Shown: positions 10,281 through 19,980, counted from the first letter of the stretch. The stretch is 64,000 nucleotides of DNA from Mesorhizobium sp. M2E.F.Ca.ET.219.01.1.1 (GCF_004016445.2 NZ_SADT02000001.1:1655630-1719629); one strand, 5' to 3'. Numbers and translations are program-made. Notes: a model not told the origin generated them from the sequence alone.

Positions 10281-10991
10281 ATGTTCGAAGTCGGTTGGAG
10301 CGAACTGCTGGTGATCGCGGTCGTCATGATCGTGGTCGTCGGGCCCAAGGATTTGCCCAACATGCTGCGCACCTTCGGCCGCACCGCGGCGAAACTGCGC
10401 GCCATGGCCGGCGACTTCCAGAAGCAGTTCAACGAAGCGCTGAAGGAAGCCGAACTCGACGACGTCAAGAGTTCGATCGACAGTCTGCGCAGCCTCAATC
10501 CGATGAACGAGGTGCGCAAGCAGCTCAATCCGTTCGAGCAGGCAGCGGCCGATGTGCGGGCCGGCGTCGACACGATGATGAAGCCAAAGCCGGCCGCCGA
10601 TCCGACGGCGCCGGCGGCAGAGACGCCGCAGGCGGCCGAGCCGCTCAAGAACGGCGCGACGGACATGCCCGGCGTCGGCGTAACCGAGCCTGCTCCGGCC
10701 GCCCCGATCTTCCCTGCCATGACCGACGCCTCTGTCACGGCATCGGTTTCGGAGGCCCCGCTGGCGGTCAAGCCGGCGAAGAAAGCGGCGACCACAAGGG
10801 CCAAGACGACCGGCGCAGCGGCGAAAACGGCAACGGCACCGAAGGCCGCCAAGGCGCCGGCCAAGGCCACGCCAGTGCCGGCCAAAGCCGCCGTGCCCGC
10901 GCCCAAGGCTGAGGCAAAGCCTGCCGCGGCCAAGAAGCCGACCGCCAGGAAGACAGCTGACAGCAAGAAGACGGCGGGAGCCGCCAAGTGA
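10281..10991 (+). CDS. tatB: Sec-independent translocase subunit TatB
   Basis: Substrate-receptor subunit acting with TatC. It has 236 residues. The N-terminal helix MFEVGWSELLVIAVVMIVVV and the GPKDLPNMLRTFGRT hinge define TatB. The amphipathic region is followed by a long Ala/Lys/Pro-rich tail (about residues 95-236), as in other rhizobial TatB. It overlaps the tatC start. Confidence 0.95.
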   Translation: MFEVGWSELLVIAVVMIVVVGPKDLPNMLRTFGRTAAKLRAMAGDFQKQFNEALKEAELDDVKSSIDSLRSLNPMNEVRKQLNPFEQAAADVRAGVDTMMKPKPAADPTAPAAETPQAAEPLKNGATDMPGVGVTEPAPAAPIFPAMTDASVTASVSEAPLAVKPAKKAATTRAKTTGAAAKTATAPKAAKAPAKATPVPAKAAVPAPKAEAKPAAAKKPTARKTADSKKTAGAAK

Positions 10992-11854
10992 GCGTATCGG
11001 ACAAGGAGCGGGAAGAAATCGAGAAATCGTCGGCGCCGCTGATCGAGCATCTCATCGAGCTGCGCCGTCGCCTGATCTGGTCGCTGGGCGGCTTTTTCGT
11101 CGCCTTCCTTGTCTGCTTCTTCTTCGCCAAGCGCCTGTTCAACCTTCTGGTGATCCCGTTCAAATGGGCGACGCAATGGGCAGGCCTCGATCCGCACAAG
11201 GTCGAGCTGATCTATACCGCGCCGCAGGAGTTCTTCTTCACCCAGGTGAAGCTCGCCATGTTCGGCGGCATGGTGATCGCCTTCCCGCTGATCGCCACGC
11301 AGATCTACAAGTTCATCGCGCCAGGCCTTTACAAGAACGAGCGCAACGCCTTCCTGCCGTTCCTGATCGCGTCGCCCATCCTGTTCCTGATGGGCGCCTC
11401 GTTGGTCTATTTCTTCTTCACCCCGATGGTGATGTGGTTCTTCCTCGCCATGCAGCAAGCCGGCACCAACGACCAGGTGCAGATTTCGCTGCTGCCGAAG
11501 GTGTCGGAATATCTCAGCCTGATCATGACGCTGATCTTCTCCTTCGGCCTGGTGTTCCAGCTGCCGGTGGTGACCAGCCTCTTGACGCGTGTGGGCCTGC
11601 TGTCGTCGCAGGCGCTGGCCGAGAAGCGCAAATGGGCGATCGTGCTTTCCTTCGTGGTCGCGGCGGTGCTGACGCCGCCCGATCCGATGAGCCAGTGCGG
11701 CCTCGCCATTCCGACGATCATTCTCTACGAGGTCGCCATCTGGTCCTCGCGCATGATCGAGCGCAGCCAGGCGCGCGACCGCCTGGCGCGGGAGCAGGCG
11801 GAGACGAACAGCTCGGTCGCTGGCGACAAGACACCGGACGCGCCGTCCACCTAA
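10988..11854 (+). CDS. tatC: Sec-independent translocase subunit TatC
   Basis: Polytopic (six-helix) Tat subunit that recognises the twin-arginine signal. It has 288 residues with LIEHLIELRRRLIWSL at the N-terminus and the conserved periplasmic and helix segments (APQEFFFTQVK, FSFGLVFQLPVV, LTPPDPMSQ). The start is a GTG overlapping the tatB stop. Confidence 0.96.
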   Translation: MSVSDKEREEIEKSSAPLIEHLIELRRRLIWSLGGFFVAFLVCFFFAKRLFNLLVIPFKWATQWAGLDPHKVELIYTAPQEFFFTQVKLAMFGGMVIAFPLIATQIYKFIAPGLYKNERNAFLPFLIASPILFLMGASLVYFFFTPMVMWFFLAMQQAGTNDQVQISLLPKVSEYLSLIMTLIFSFGLVFQLPVVTSLLTRVGLLSSQALAEKRKWAIVLSFVVAAVLTPPDPMSQCGLAIPTIILYEVAIWSSRMIERSQARDRLAREQAETNSSVAGDKTPDAPST

Positions 11855-11937
11855 CCGGCGGCAAGGCAGGGAAATCGAGGCGGCGCGCTTATCCGCCGTC
11901 TTGCATCGATGGCGGATGCGGTTTACGCCCTCGATCC

Positions 11938-12042
11938 TTAAAGCGCGTCGCGCTGAAACGGATTCAAGCGACGCGCTTTAAGTCTTAGTTTTGATGCATG
12001 TCGTTGTCCCAGAACCGCGACACACTTCTGGGCGACATGCAT
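11938..12042 (+). repeat. Composite double-palindrome repeat upstream of serS
   Basis: Two adjacent palindromes. The first, 11938-11981, has perfect arms TTAAAGCGCGTCGC and GCGACGCGCTTTAA. The second, 11994-12042, has arms ATGCATGTCG and CGACATGCAT enclosing TTGTCCCAGAACCG. A divergent copy of the same two-part arrangement lies at 39536-39638. It ends 17 bases before the serS start, so it is probably transcribed into the serS leader. Confidence 0.75.
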
Positions 12043-12059
12043 TGCTTTGAGGATCGAGC

Positions 12060-13364
12060 ATGCTTGACATCAAATGGATTCGCGACAACCCGAAGGCCCT
12101 TGTCGAGGCGCTGGTGAAGCGCTCGTGGTCGGCTGACGAGGCGCAGTCCACGGTCGAGGATCTGGTCGCCAAGGACGAGGCGCGGCGTTCGCATCTCAGC
12201 GAATTGCAGGTCAAGCAGGAGCGCCGTAATGCCGCCTCGAAAGAGATCGGCAACGCCATGCGCTCGGGCGATTCAGCACTTGCCGAAAAGCTCAAGGGTG
12301 AAGTCAGCGACATCAAGGCGTTCATCCAGAATGGCGAAGCGCGCGAGCGAGAGCTCGACAAGGCGCTGAACGACGCGCTTGCGGTGCTGCCCAACGTGCC
12401 GCTGGAGGACGTGCCGGTCGGCAAGGACGAGCACGACAATGTCGTCAAGCGCATCGTCGGCGAGGTGCCGACCCGCCCGAACTGGGTGAAGGAGCATTTC
12501 GAGATTGGCGAAGCACTCGGCATGATGGATTTCGAGCGGGCGGCGAAATTGTCCGGCGCGCGCTTCACCGTGCTGAAAAGCCAGCTGGCGCGCATGGAGC
12601 GCGCGCTCGGCCAGTTCATGCTCGACCTGCACACCACCGAGCATGGTTATGAGGAGGTCATTCCACCGCTGATGGTGCGCGACGAGGTGCTTTTCGGCAC
12701 CAACCAGCTGCCGAAATTCGAGGAAGACCTGTTCTTCACGCGGCATGGCGATGGCCGGCTTGGCCTGATCCCGACGGCCGAAGTGCCGCTCACCAACCTC
12801 GTGCGCGAGGAGATCACAGCGCATGAAAAACTGCCGCTGCGCTACACGGCGCTGACGCCGTGCTTCCGCTCGGAAGCGGGCTCGGCCGGGCGCGACACGC
12901 GCGGCATGCTGCGCCAGCATCAGTTCTACAAGGTCGAGCTGGTCTCGATCACCGACCAGGAAAGCTCGATCGCGGAGCATGAGCGCATGACGCAATGCGC
13001 CGAGGAAGTGTTGAAGCGGCTCGGCCTGCCGTTCCGCACGATGACACTCTGCACCGGCGACATGGGTTTCGGCGCGCGCAAGACCTACGACATCGAGGTC
13101 TGGCTGCCGGGGCAGAACGCCTATCGCGAAATCTCGTCCTGCTCGGTCTGCGGCGATTTCCAGGCCAGGCGCATGGATGCCCGCTACAAGGACAAGGACG
13201 GCAAGGGCAACCGCTTCGTCCACACGCTGAACGGCTCGGGCACGGCGGTCGGCCGCGCCCTCATAGCTGTCATCGAAAACTACCAGAATGAGGATGGCAG
13301 CGTAACGATTCCTGAAGTGCTGCGGCCTTACATGGGTGGTCTCGCCAAGATCGAAGCGAAATGA
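12060..13364 (+). CDS. serS: Seryl-tRNA synthetase
   Basis: Class II synthetase charging tRNA-Ser, 434 residues. An N-terminal coiled-coil arm (about 30-100) is followed by the class II catalytic core. Motif 2 is seen as [20 protein letters not shown] and motif 3 as [19 protein letters not shown]. The stop is 4 bases before surE. Confidence 0.97.
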   Translation: MLDIKWIRDNPKALVEALVKRSWSADEAQSTVEDLVAKDEARRSHLSELQVKQERRNAASKEIGNAMRSGDSALAEKLKGEVSDIKAFIQNGEARERELDKALNDALAVLPNVPLEDVPVGKDEHDNVVKRIVGEVPTRPNWVKEHFEIGEALGMMDFERAAKLSGARFTVLKSQLARMERALGQFMLDLHTTEHGYEEVIPPLMVRDEVLFGTNQLPKFEEDLFFTRHGDGRLGLIPTAEVPLTNLVREEITAHEKLPLRYTALTPCFRSEAGSAGRDTRGMLRQHQFYKVELVSITDQESSIAEHERMTQCAEEVLKRLGLPFRTMTLCTGDMGFGARKTYDIEVWLPGQNAYREISSCSVCGDFQARRMDARYKDKDGKGNRFVHTLNGSGTAVGRALIAVIENYQNEDGSVTIPEVLRPYMGGLAKIEAK

Positions 13365-13368
13365 CTTG

Positions 13369-14127
13369 ATGCGCATTCTCCTGACCAACGACGACGGCAT
13401 CCACGCCGACGGGCTGGCGTCGCTCGAACGCATCGCCCGTACGCTGTCGGACGACGTCTGGGTGGTCGCGCCGGAGCAGGACCAGTCCGGCTACGCGCAC
13501 TCGCTGTCGATTTCGGAGCCGCTCCGGCTGCGCAAGATCGACGAGAAGCATTATGCCGTGCGCGGCACGCCGACCGACTGCGTCATCATGAGCACGAAGA
13601 AAATCCTGCCCGGGCCGCCGGACCTCATCCTGTCCGGCGTCAATTCCGGCGCCAACATCGCCGACGACGTGACCTATTCCGGCACCGTGGCTGGCGCCAT
13701 GGAAGGCGCGCTGCTCGGCGTGCGCTCGATCGCGGTGAGCCAGGCCTATTCCTATGTCGGCGAGGATCGCGTGGTTCCTTATGAGACGACCGAGGCGCTG
13801 GCGCCGGGTCTGCTCAAGCGGCTGGTGGAAACGCCGCTGCCGGAGGGCGTGCTGCTCAACGTCAATTTCCCGAACTGCGCGCCGGACGAGGTGGAAGGTA
13901 CCGTCGTCACCTCGCAGGGCAAGCTGGTGCACAGCCTCTGGGTCGACGAGCGGCGCGACGGACGCGGCCTGCCTTATTACTGGCTGCGCTTCGGCCGCGA
14001 GCCGGTTGAAGGCAAGAAGGGCACAGACCTTCATGCGCTGCGCAACCGGCTGGTGTCGGTGACACCGCTGCAGCTTGACCTCACCGCCCATGAACTCCGC
14101 GATCAACTGACCAAGGCGTTGTCATAA
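13369..14127 (+). CDS. surE: 5'/3'-nucleotidase SurE
   Basis: Metal-dependent nucleoside monophosphatase and stationary-phase survival protein, 252 residues. The N-terminal metal site [12 protein letters not shown] and the [17 protein letters not shown] loop are intact. The ATG at 13369 is chosen because a longer frame to 13336 overlaps serS. It is followed 13 bases later by pcm, the classical surE-pcm pair. Confidence 0.96.
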   Translation: MRILLTNDDGIHADGLASLERIARTLSDDVWVVAPEQDQSGYAHSLSISEPLRLRKIDEKHYAVRGTPTDCVIMSTKKILPGPPDLILSGVNSGANIADDVTYSGTVAGAMEGALLGVRSIAVSQAYSYVGEDRVVPYETTEALAPGLLKRLVETPLPEGVLLNVNFPNCAPDEVEGTVVTSQGKLVHSLWVDERRDGRGLPYYWLRFGREPVEGKKGTDLHALRNRLVSVTPLQLDLTAHELRDQLTKALS

Positions 14128-14140
14128 ATAAGGTTTTGGC

Positions 14141-14794
14141 ATGAACACGGCTATCGACGACCGCGAAGGGTTTGCCGCTTTCCTGCTCAGGCTGCGAGGC
14201 AGGGGCACGGCGCCCAAGGCGCTGGTCGCCGCGTTCGAGGCGACGCCGCGGCGTGGCTTCCTGTCGGCCCAGTTCCATTCGATCGCCTGGTCGGACGGCA
14301 TGCTGCCGATCGAATGCGGCGAGGCGATCGAGGGCGCCGATCTGCAGGCGGCCGTGATCGCGGCGCTTCACATCGAGCCGGGGAACCGCGTGCTCGAGAT
14401 CGGCACCGGCTCGGGCTATACGGCCGCGGTCATGTCGCGGCTCGCGGCGCGGGTCATCACCATCGACCGCTACAAGACGCTCACCGAGCAGGCAAAGCAG
14501 CGCTTCGAGGCGCTTGCCATCAGCAACATCATCGTCCGCCAGGCCGATGGCTCCAACGGCCTGCCCAATGAGGGGCCGTTCGACCGCATCGTCGCCTGGG
14601 CGGCCTTCGACAGTCTGCCGCGCTTCCTGCTCGACCAATTGTCGAGCGGTGGCGTCGTCATCGCGCCGATCGGCCCGGAAGAGGGCGAGCAGGTCCTGGC
14701 CAAGCTCACCAAGGTCGGCAGCCGCTTCGAGCGCGAGGACATCGGCATGGTCAGGCTGCAGCCGATCCTACGCAGCGTCGCCGCGGTGATCTAG
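14141..14794 (+). CDS. pcm: Protein-L-isoaspartate O-methyltransferase
   Basis: SAM-dependent repair enzyme that methylates isoaspartyl residues in aged proteins, 217 residues. Motif I is VLEIGTGSGYTAAVMS, and the pre-motif region SDGMLPIECGEAI corresponds to the substrate-binding loop. It is operonic with surE. Confidence 0.93.
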   Translation: MNTAIDDREGFAAFLLRLRGRGTAPKALVAAFEATPRRGFLSAQFHSIAWSDGMLPIECGEAIEGADLQAAVIAALHIEPGNRVLEIGTGSGYTAAVMSRLAARVITIDRYKTLTEQAKQRFEALAISNIIVRQADGSNGLPNEGPFDRIVAWAAFDSLPRFLLDQLSSGGVVIAPIGPEEGEQVLAKLTKVGSRFEREDIGMVRLQPILRSVAAVI

Positions 14795-14797
14795 GGA

Positions 14798-14935
14798 ACG
14801 AGCCGATATTCGGGTGCGCCCAGCCTGCGAAAGGCGGTCTCCCGCGCTTCCGGTGCTCACGTACTGATAGTACGCTGCGCTCCGGTTCTCGGACACCACC
14901 ATTCTCGACTCGGGCTGACCTGAATCTCGGCCCGT
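14798..14935. repeat. Long imperfect palindrome downstream of pcm
   Basis: About 138 bases that fold back on themselves. The outer arms ACGAGCCGATATTC and GAATCTCGGCCCGT are complementary with a few mismatches. The centre is CGTACT-GAT-AGTACG (14860-14874), with CCGG-type arms between. It could be a mobile palindromic element or an mRNA 3'-end hairpin. No coding frame is supported here. Confidence 0.55.
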
Positions 14936-15055
14936 CCCATGCGGCCCGAAATGTTTTAAGAAAATTTTCGTCGGATTCTAAGGGGTTAACCCGGCAGTAA
15001 CATTAACGCGCTTTAATTAGGGCCAGTTTGTACCGGGTCTGTGCGGGTTAGTGCG

Positions 15056-16576
15056 ATGCAATTCAATCACTTGAAAGCAAACAGACGCAATCTGGCGCGC
15101 GGTTGCGCTGTCCTGATGATTGCCGGCGCGGCGGCCGGGTGCAGTTCCCAGTCGATGCGCTTCAACGGTGTCGATGACGTCTTCACGTCATCCACCAACA
15201 ATCAGCGCGCCATCATCAACAAGCAGAATGTCGACCAGCCCTATCCGGGCGACACGGTCGCGCCTGCGCCGGTCGATGGCACGCACACCCAGTCGGTGAG
15301 CCGCTCCAGCCTCGAGCCGGTCACGACCCAGCAATTGCCGCCGCCCTCGGCGCCGGCTACGGCAAAGCCGATGCGTAGCGTTTCGGCTCCCGCTCTCGCG
15401 CCGGCTCCGGCGCTTGCTCCCGCGCCGCATCTCGACAGGACGGCCACCGGCACCGTCGCGGCGGCCGCAAAGCCCTTCAAGACGGCCGAGCCTGATGCGG
15501 TCCGCAACGCAAGTGCTGCGCCGCATGCGACCGAGATCGTCGTCCGGGACGGCGAGACGCTTTCGGGCCTGGCGGCGCACTACCATGTACCGGCCGATGC
15601 CATCGCCAAGGTCAACGGGATCGATCCGAAGAAGGGCATCCGGTCCGGCCAGAAGATCGTCATCCCCGCCTATGCCTATTCGAGCAAGGCGGAGCCGAAG
15701 GTCGCCGAAGGCAAGCCGACGAACACGCCAAAGCAGCCTGCTCCTGAAAAGGTCGCGGTGCTGCCGCAGCAACCGAAGGTCAAGGACGGCAAGTCGGCCG
15801 CCCAAGTCGACACGTCTGCAGCGGCCACGGGTTCCAAGAATCCCAAGCCCGCGCCGCAGGTCGCCGAGGCGAAGCCTGCCGGCGCCGGAGGCACCTATAC
15901 CGTCCAGCAGGGCGACTCGCTGTCGTCGATCGCCAGGAAGACCGGCGTCAGCGTCGTGGCGCTGAAGCAGGCCAACGGCATGCAGGCCGGGCTGCTCAAG
16001 ATCGGCCAGACGCTCAAGGTTCCGGCCGGCGGCACCGTCGTGGCGGCTGCCAAGCCGGCGGCCGCCAAGCCCACGGTCGATCCGGTGACGACGGCAACAA
16101 CGCCGCCTGCGACCAAGACCACCGAGACGCTCGCCTCCTACACGCCGCCGAAGAAGGATGCCAAGGTCATCCAGCAGGCCGAGGACGACAATGCGGAGGC
16201 GCCCGATGCGACCGGCATCGGCAAGATGCGCTGGCCGGTGCGCGGCCGCGTGATCTCCAGCTTCGGCTCCGGCAAGGACGGCGTCGACATCGCCGTGCCG
16301 GAAGGAACGCCGATCAAGGCGGCCGAGAACGGCGTCGTCATCTATGCCGGCGACGGCCTCAAGGAGTTCGGCAACACCGTGCTGGTGCGACACGAGAACG
16401 GCCTGGTCACCGTCTACGGCCATGCAAGCTCGATCGAGGTGCAGCGCGGCCAGAAGGTCAAGCGCGGCCAGGAGATCGCGCTGTCCGGCATGAGCGGCAC
16501 CACCGACTCGCCCAAGCTGCACTTCGAAGTGCGCAAGAACTCGGCGCCGGTCGATCCGTCCGGCTATCTCGAATAG
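15056..16576 (+). CDS. NlpD-like LysM/M23 lipoprotein
   Basis: Outer-envelope lipoprotein of 506 residues. The signal peptide ends in a lipobox-like AAAGCSS. Two LysM domains lie at about 160-205 and 278-323, and a C-terminal LytM/M23 domain at about 408-505. In that domain the first zinc ligand His is absent (KDGVDIAVP) and only one His remains in KLHFEVR. This is the pattern of NlpD/EnvC-type amidase activators rather than active endopeptidases. The ATG at 15056 is preferred; a GTG at 15041 is in frame. It is followed by a strong terminator. Confidence 0.88.
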   Translation: MQFNHLKANRRNLARGCAVLMIAGAAAGCSSQSMRFNGVDDVFTSSTNNQRAIINKQNVDQPYPGDTVAPAPVDGTHTQSVSRSSLEPVTTQQLPPPSAPATAKPMRSVSAPALAPAPALAPAPHLDRTATGTVAAAAKPFKTAEPDAVRNASAAPHATEIVVRDGETLSGLAAHYHVPADAIAKVNGIDPKKGIRSGQKIVIPAYAYSSKAEPKVAEGKPTNTPKQPAPEKVAVLPQQPKVKDGKSAAQVDTSAAATGSKNPKPAPQVAEAKPAGAGGTYTVQQGDSLSSIARKTGVSVVALKQANGMQAGLLKIGQTLKVPAGGTVVAAAKPAAAKPTVDPVTTATTPPATKTTETLASYTPPKKDAKVIQQAEDDNAEAPDATGIGKMRWPVRGRVISSFGSGKDGVDIAVPEGTPIKAAENGVVIYAGDGLKEFGNTVLVRHENGLVTVYGHASSIEVQRGQKVKRGQEIALSGMSGTTDSPKLHFEVRKNSAPVDPSGYLE

Positions 16577-16626
16577 AACAAGAACAATTGCGCGCCGCCT
16601 GACCTCCAGTCCGGCCCGCCGTCTTC

Positions 16627-16655
16627 AGCCCGCTCCGCGAGGAGCGGGCTTTTTC
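16627..16655 (+). terminator. Rho-independent terminator after NlpD-like gene
   Basis: AGCCCGCTCC and GGAGCGGGCT form a perfect 10 bp stem with a GCGA loop and a TTTTC tail. Confidence 0.9.
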
Positions 16656-16675
16656 AGTTGCGCGGGATGCAGGGC

Positions 16676-17566
16676 TTAAAGATGATCCCGGAGCGTGTCG
16701 GCGATCATGTCCTCGAGGCTGCTGGCCTTCACGCCCAGAAGCGTCTCGGCGTCGGAGGAATCGACCAGCAGGGGACTCTCGAAGAGATACCTCATCTCGA
16801 TGAGCTCCTGCATGCCCAGCGCTTCCATCTCGGAGACGGAATAGGAACGGGTCTCGGAAGCCTCCCGACCGAGCATCGCCGCGGTTTTGCGGATGAGCTC
16901 GTTGGGCGAGGCGTGTTGCGAGGGAACGTGAAACGCCCGTCCCCATTCGCCCGAGTAGCGGGAGGCCTCGACGAGCGTCCTGGCGACGTCCTTGGTGAAG
17001 GTCCAGGCATGAGTGGCGTCGAGGTCGCCGATGAAGGCGACAGGCTTGTCCTCGATGATGGAAGGCAGGGCGATCAACGAGAAGTAGCTGATCGCGCCGT
17101 GCCCGAGATAATCGCTGGAGCGTATCTCGATCGCCGGCACGCTGGCGCGGGCCGCGCGCTGCCACATGATCGTCCTGGCGGTTCCCTTCTTCGAATTCGG
17201 GTCCAGCGGCATGTCGGAGCGAAGCGGGTCGTCGCCATTCTTGCCGTAACCATAGAGGTTTCCGAGCACGATGAGCTTGGCGCCGACTGCTTCCGCGGCG
17301 CGTACGGTGCCGTCGATTATGGGGAAAAAGTCGGTTGGCCAGCGATGATATGTGGCCATGGCACACATGAACACAGCATCGGCGCCTCGGCAGACACGCG
17401 ACAGCGCCGAGGCGTCCGTGGCGTCGGCCTGTATCGAGCGCACATTGCGCAACGCGTTCGAACCGACGCTTCGGCTGGTCAGGATGACATCGTGGCCCTC
17501 TTCGCCAAGAAGGCGAGCCGTCTCGCGCCCAACCGGGCCTGCGCCAACAACAACATACGAACTCAT
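16676..17566 (-). CDS. NAD(P)-binding epimerase/reductase-like protein
   Basis: Rossmann-fold protein of 296 residues from the extended SDR (NAD-dependent epimerase) group. The N-terminal VVGAGPVGRETARLLGEEGH is a dinucleotide-binding motif. The middle holds AKLIVLGNLYGYG and IRSSDYLGHGAISYF. The classical YxxxK is not evident, so it may be an atypical reductase. It is divergent from an AraC-type regulator (gap 96 bases), which probably controls it. The substrate is unknown. Confidence 0.8.
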   Translation of the reverse strand: MSSYVVVGAGPVGRETARLLGEEGHDVILTSRSVGSNALRNVRSIQADATDASALSRVCRGADAVFMCAMATYHRWPTDFFPIIDGTVRAAEAVGAKLIVLGNLYGYGKNGDDPLRSDMPLDPNSKKGTARTIMWQRAARASVPAIEIRSSDYLGHGAISYFSLIALPSIIEDKPVAFIGDLDATHAWTFTKDVARTLVEASRYSGEWGRAFHVPSQHASPNELIRKTAAMLGREASETRSYSVSEMEALGMQELIEMRYLFESPLLVDSSDAETLLGVKASSLEDMIADTLRDHL

Positions 17567-17662
17567 GGCAACCTCTCTTCCATGTTTGAAGGAGAGGCGG
17601 GAGTACAGGGTTGCGGCGTTGAAAATCGCGCGGGAATTGCCAAATCTTGAACAGGTTTCGCC

Positions 17663-18499
17663 ATGAATCGAGAGAGCATGCCTCCGCAGTTCGCCCCGGC
17701 CCGATCGACGTCCGAAGTCACGATGGTTTCCCGGCATGTCGAGGCAGGCGTGCATCGGCTGCCCCGGGCGCCGCACCATCGCATCATGGTGCACGCAAGC
17801 GCGGCGACGCGCTCCTACTGCAATCAGGTCGGGCGATATTTCGTCAGGCGTGCCGGCGACATCGACCTGGTGCCGGCAGGCGAGGAAGGCGGCTTCGAGG
17901 CCGAAACGCCGTTCGAGACGATGGAGATCGTCTTGCCGCCGGCCTTGATGGAAAGGGTCGCCGCGGAACTTGGCGGCAAGGCGCGGACATCGCGGCTCGA
18001 CACCCGCCATCTGCTTCGTGACCAGCGCATCGAGCATCTCGCTCGAGCGCTGCAGAGCGATCTCGCGGCAGGCGCACCAAGTGGCTCTTTGTTTGCCGAC
18101 AGCATTGGCGCTGCGCTTGCGGTGAGGCTGCTTGGCCTCGATGGCCCAGACATAATTCGCGTGAACCGGCTTTCGGACGCTCAGCTCAAGCGTGTGCTGG
18201 AGCACATCGAGGCCGCTCTCCATGAGCCGCTTTCGATCGATCGCCTGAGCCGGGTTGCCGGTGCGAGCAGCTCGCATTTGCGCACATGGTTCAAGGCGGC
18301 GATGGGCGTCACCTTGCATCGCTATGTGTTGCGCCGTCGCGTGGAAAGAGCATGTGTCCTGCTGCGACGCGGCGATCTCAGCACGAGCGAGGTCGCGGCG
18401 TTGACCGGATTCGCGCACCAGTCACATCTGGCGTATTGGATGCGCCGCGAGATCGGCCAGACGCCGCGCGACTTGCGACGGGCGCAGCCGCCCAAGTGA
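17663..18499 (+). CDS. AraC-family transcriptional regulator
   Basis: Regulator of 278 residues. The C-terminal double helix-turn-helix spans about 180-278 (LSRVAGASSSHLRTWFKAAM, then DLSTSEVAALTGFAHQSHLA). The N-terminal half is a probable ligand-sensing cupin-like domain. It is divergently transcribed from the epimerase-like gene at 16676-17566, the likely target. The inducer is not predictable. Confidence 0.88.
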   Translation: MNRESMPPQFAPARSTSEVTMVSRHVEAGVHRLPRAPHHRIMVHASAATRSYCNQVGRYFVRRAGDIDLVPAGEEGGFEAETPFETMEIVLPPALMERVAAELGGKARTSRLDTRHLLRDQRIEHLARALQSDLAAGAPSGSLFADSIGAALAVRLLGLDGPDIIRVNRLSDAQLKRVLEHIEAALHEPLSIDRLSRVAGASSSHLRTWFKAAMGVTLHRYVLRRRVERACVLLRRGDLSTSEVAALTGFAHQSHLAYWMRREIGQTPRDLRRAQPPK

Positions 18500-18502
18500 C
18501 AT

Positions 18503-19375
18503 TCAATCCTTCAGCGGCTTGCCGAGCCGGCCGGCGAGGTCCTGCGTGAACTGCCAAGCGACGCGGCCGGAACGGCTGCCGCGCGTCGTCGCCCATTCCA
18601 GCGCTTCGGCTCGCAATTGCTCGGGTTCGATGACCAGGTCGTGATAGCGGACATAGCCGTCGATCATGTCGAGATATTCGTCCTGCGAGCATTTGTGGAA
18701 GCCGAGCCAAAGGCCGAAACGGTCGGAGAGCGAGACCTTTTCCTCGACCGCTTCCGAAGGGTTGATGGCGGTCGAGCGCTCATTGTCGATCATGTCGCGC
18801 GGCAGCAGGTGACGCCGGTTGGACGTGGCGTAGAAGATGACGTTGGCCGGCCGGCCCTCGACACCGCCTTCGAGCGCCGCCTTCAGCGACTTGTAGGAGG
18901 TGTCGTCATGGTCGAAGGAGAGGTCGTCGCAAAACAGGATGAAGCGATAGGGAGCCGCCTTCAGCAGACCCATCAGCTTGGGCAGCGTGTCGATGTCCTC
19001 GCGGTGAATCTCGATCAGCTTCAGCGGCTTGTCGAGCTTATCCGAAGCGTTCACGGTGGCATGCACGGCCTTGACCAGGGACGACTTGCCCATGCCGCGC
19101 GCGCCCCACAACAGCACATTGTTGGCCGCATAGCCGGACGCGAAGCGCTCGGTGTTGTCGAGCAGGATGTCGCGCACGCGGTCGACACCGCGGATCAGGC
19201 CGATGTCGACGCGGTTGACCTTGCGCACGGGCTCCAGAAAACCGGGATCCGCCTGCCAGACGAAGCAGTCCGCCACGCCGAGATCGGTCTCCGGCACCGG
19301 CGGCGGGGCAAGGCGGGAAACCGCCTCGATCAGGCGGTCGAGCTTTTTGTTCAAGGCGTCCAGGCTGTCGGTCAT
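18503..19375 (-). CDS. DUF815-family AAA-type ATPase
   Basis: ATP-binding protein of 290 residues. The P-loop GARGMGKSSLVKA lies near residue 91 and the Walker B-like RFILFCDDLSFDHDD near 145. Family features include the YATSNRRHLLPRDM motif and the conserved SDRFGLWLGFH segment. The family is widespread and poorly characterised. It is convergent with the AraC gene with only 3 bases between the stop codons. Confidence 0.88.
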   Translation of the reverse strand: MTDSLDALNKKLDRLIEAVSRLAPPPVPETDLGVADCFVWQADPGFLEPVRKVNRVDIGLIRGVDRVRDILLDNTERFASGYAANNVLLWGARGMGKSSLVKAVHATVNASDKLDKPLKLIEIHREDIDTLPKLMGLLKAAPYRFILFCDDLSFDHDDTSYKSLKAALEGGVEGRPANVIFYATSNRRHLLPRDMIDNERSTAINPSEAVEEKVSLSDRFGLWLGFHKCSQDEYLDMIDGYVRYHDLVIEPEQLRAEALEWATTRGSRSGRVAWQFTQDLAGRLGKPLKD

Positions 19376-19450
19376 TTTGGGTCTTTTTGTTGAGGTCTTT
19401 CAGCGCGTGGGAGCAGCTTCCATGACATCGCTGCAAGAACCACGCCCAAG

Positions 19451-19472
19451 CTTTTGTTGGAGCATGATCTTT
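19451..19472 (+). repeat. Truncated copy of a palindromic repeat
   Basis: These 22 bases are identical to 23731-23752, the left part of the palindromic element after secDF, but the right arm is missing. It lies in the 266-base gap before yajC, in which I see no gene. Confidence 0.6.
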
Positions 19473-19641
19473 CGGTGGCCTCGAAGCCGCTTCCGCTGCG
19501 ACGCTCTAGCACGCCGCAACCGGCTGGAAAAGCAACGGATTGGGCTCGCAGCGCAGTTGCATTGGCAAGTTTACCGACTATATTCCGGCCAAATTTTCGC
19601 GGGGCGGCCGCGGCGGAATTTCACCATCCAGGAGTTTCTTG

Positions 19642-19980
19642 ATGTTCGTTACACCGGCATACGCCCAGGGCGTCGGCGCTTCGCCAGACATGTTCATCTC
19701 GATTTTGCCGTTTGTCCTGATTTTCGTGATCATGTATTTTCTGATCATCCGGCCGCAGCGCGCGCAGCTGAAGAAGCGCCAGGAAATGCTTTCGGCGGTG
19801 CGCCGCGGCGATACGGTGGTGACCGGCGGCGGCTTCGTCGGCAAGGTGACCAAGGTGATCGACGACAATGAACTGGAGATCGACCTTGGCGGCGGAACCA
19901 AGGTGACGGCGCTGCGTTCGACGATCTCGGACGTGCGTGTCAAGGGCGAGCCGGTGGCGAACCAGAACGCCAAGAAGTAG
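19642..19980 (+). CDS. yajC: Preprotein translocase subunit YajC
   Basis: Small accessory of the SecDF-YajC complex, 112 residues. One N-terminal transmembrane helix (ISILPFVLIFVIMYFLIIRP) is followed by the conserved RPQRAQLKKRQEML and GDTVVTGGGFVGKV segments. The ATG at 19642 gives MFVTPAYAQ, a common alphaproteobacterial start. It leads the sec cluster. Confidence 0.95.
   Translation: MFVTPAYAQGVGASPDMFISILPFVLIFVIMYFLIIRPQRAQLKKRQEMLSAVRRGDTVVTGGGFVGKVTKVIDDNELEIDLGGGTKVTALRSTISDVRVKGEPVANQNAKK

Noticed and set aside
15003..15016. CtrA binding site upstream of the NlpD-like gene
   Set aside because: TTAA-N6-TTAA is present, but the consensus spacing is seven bases. Too weak to list.
16676..18418. 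Extended epimerase frame reaching into the AraC gene
   Set aside because: The conserved Rossmann start MSSYVVVGAGPVG is at 17566. The upstream extension is antisense to the AraC coding region.
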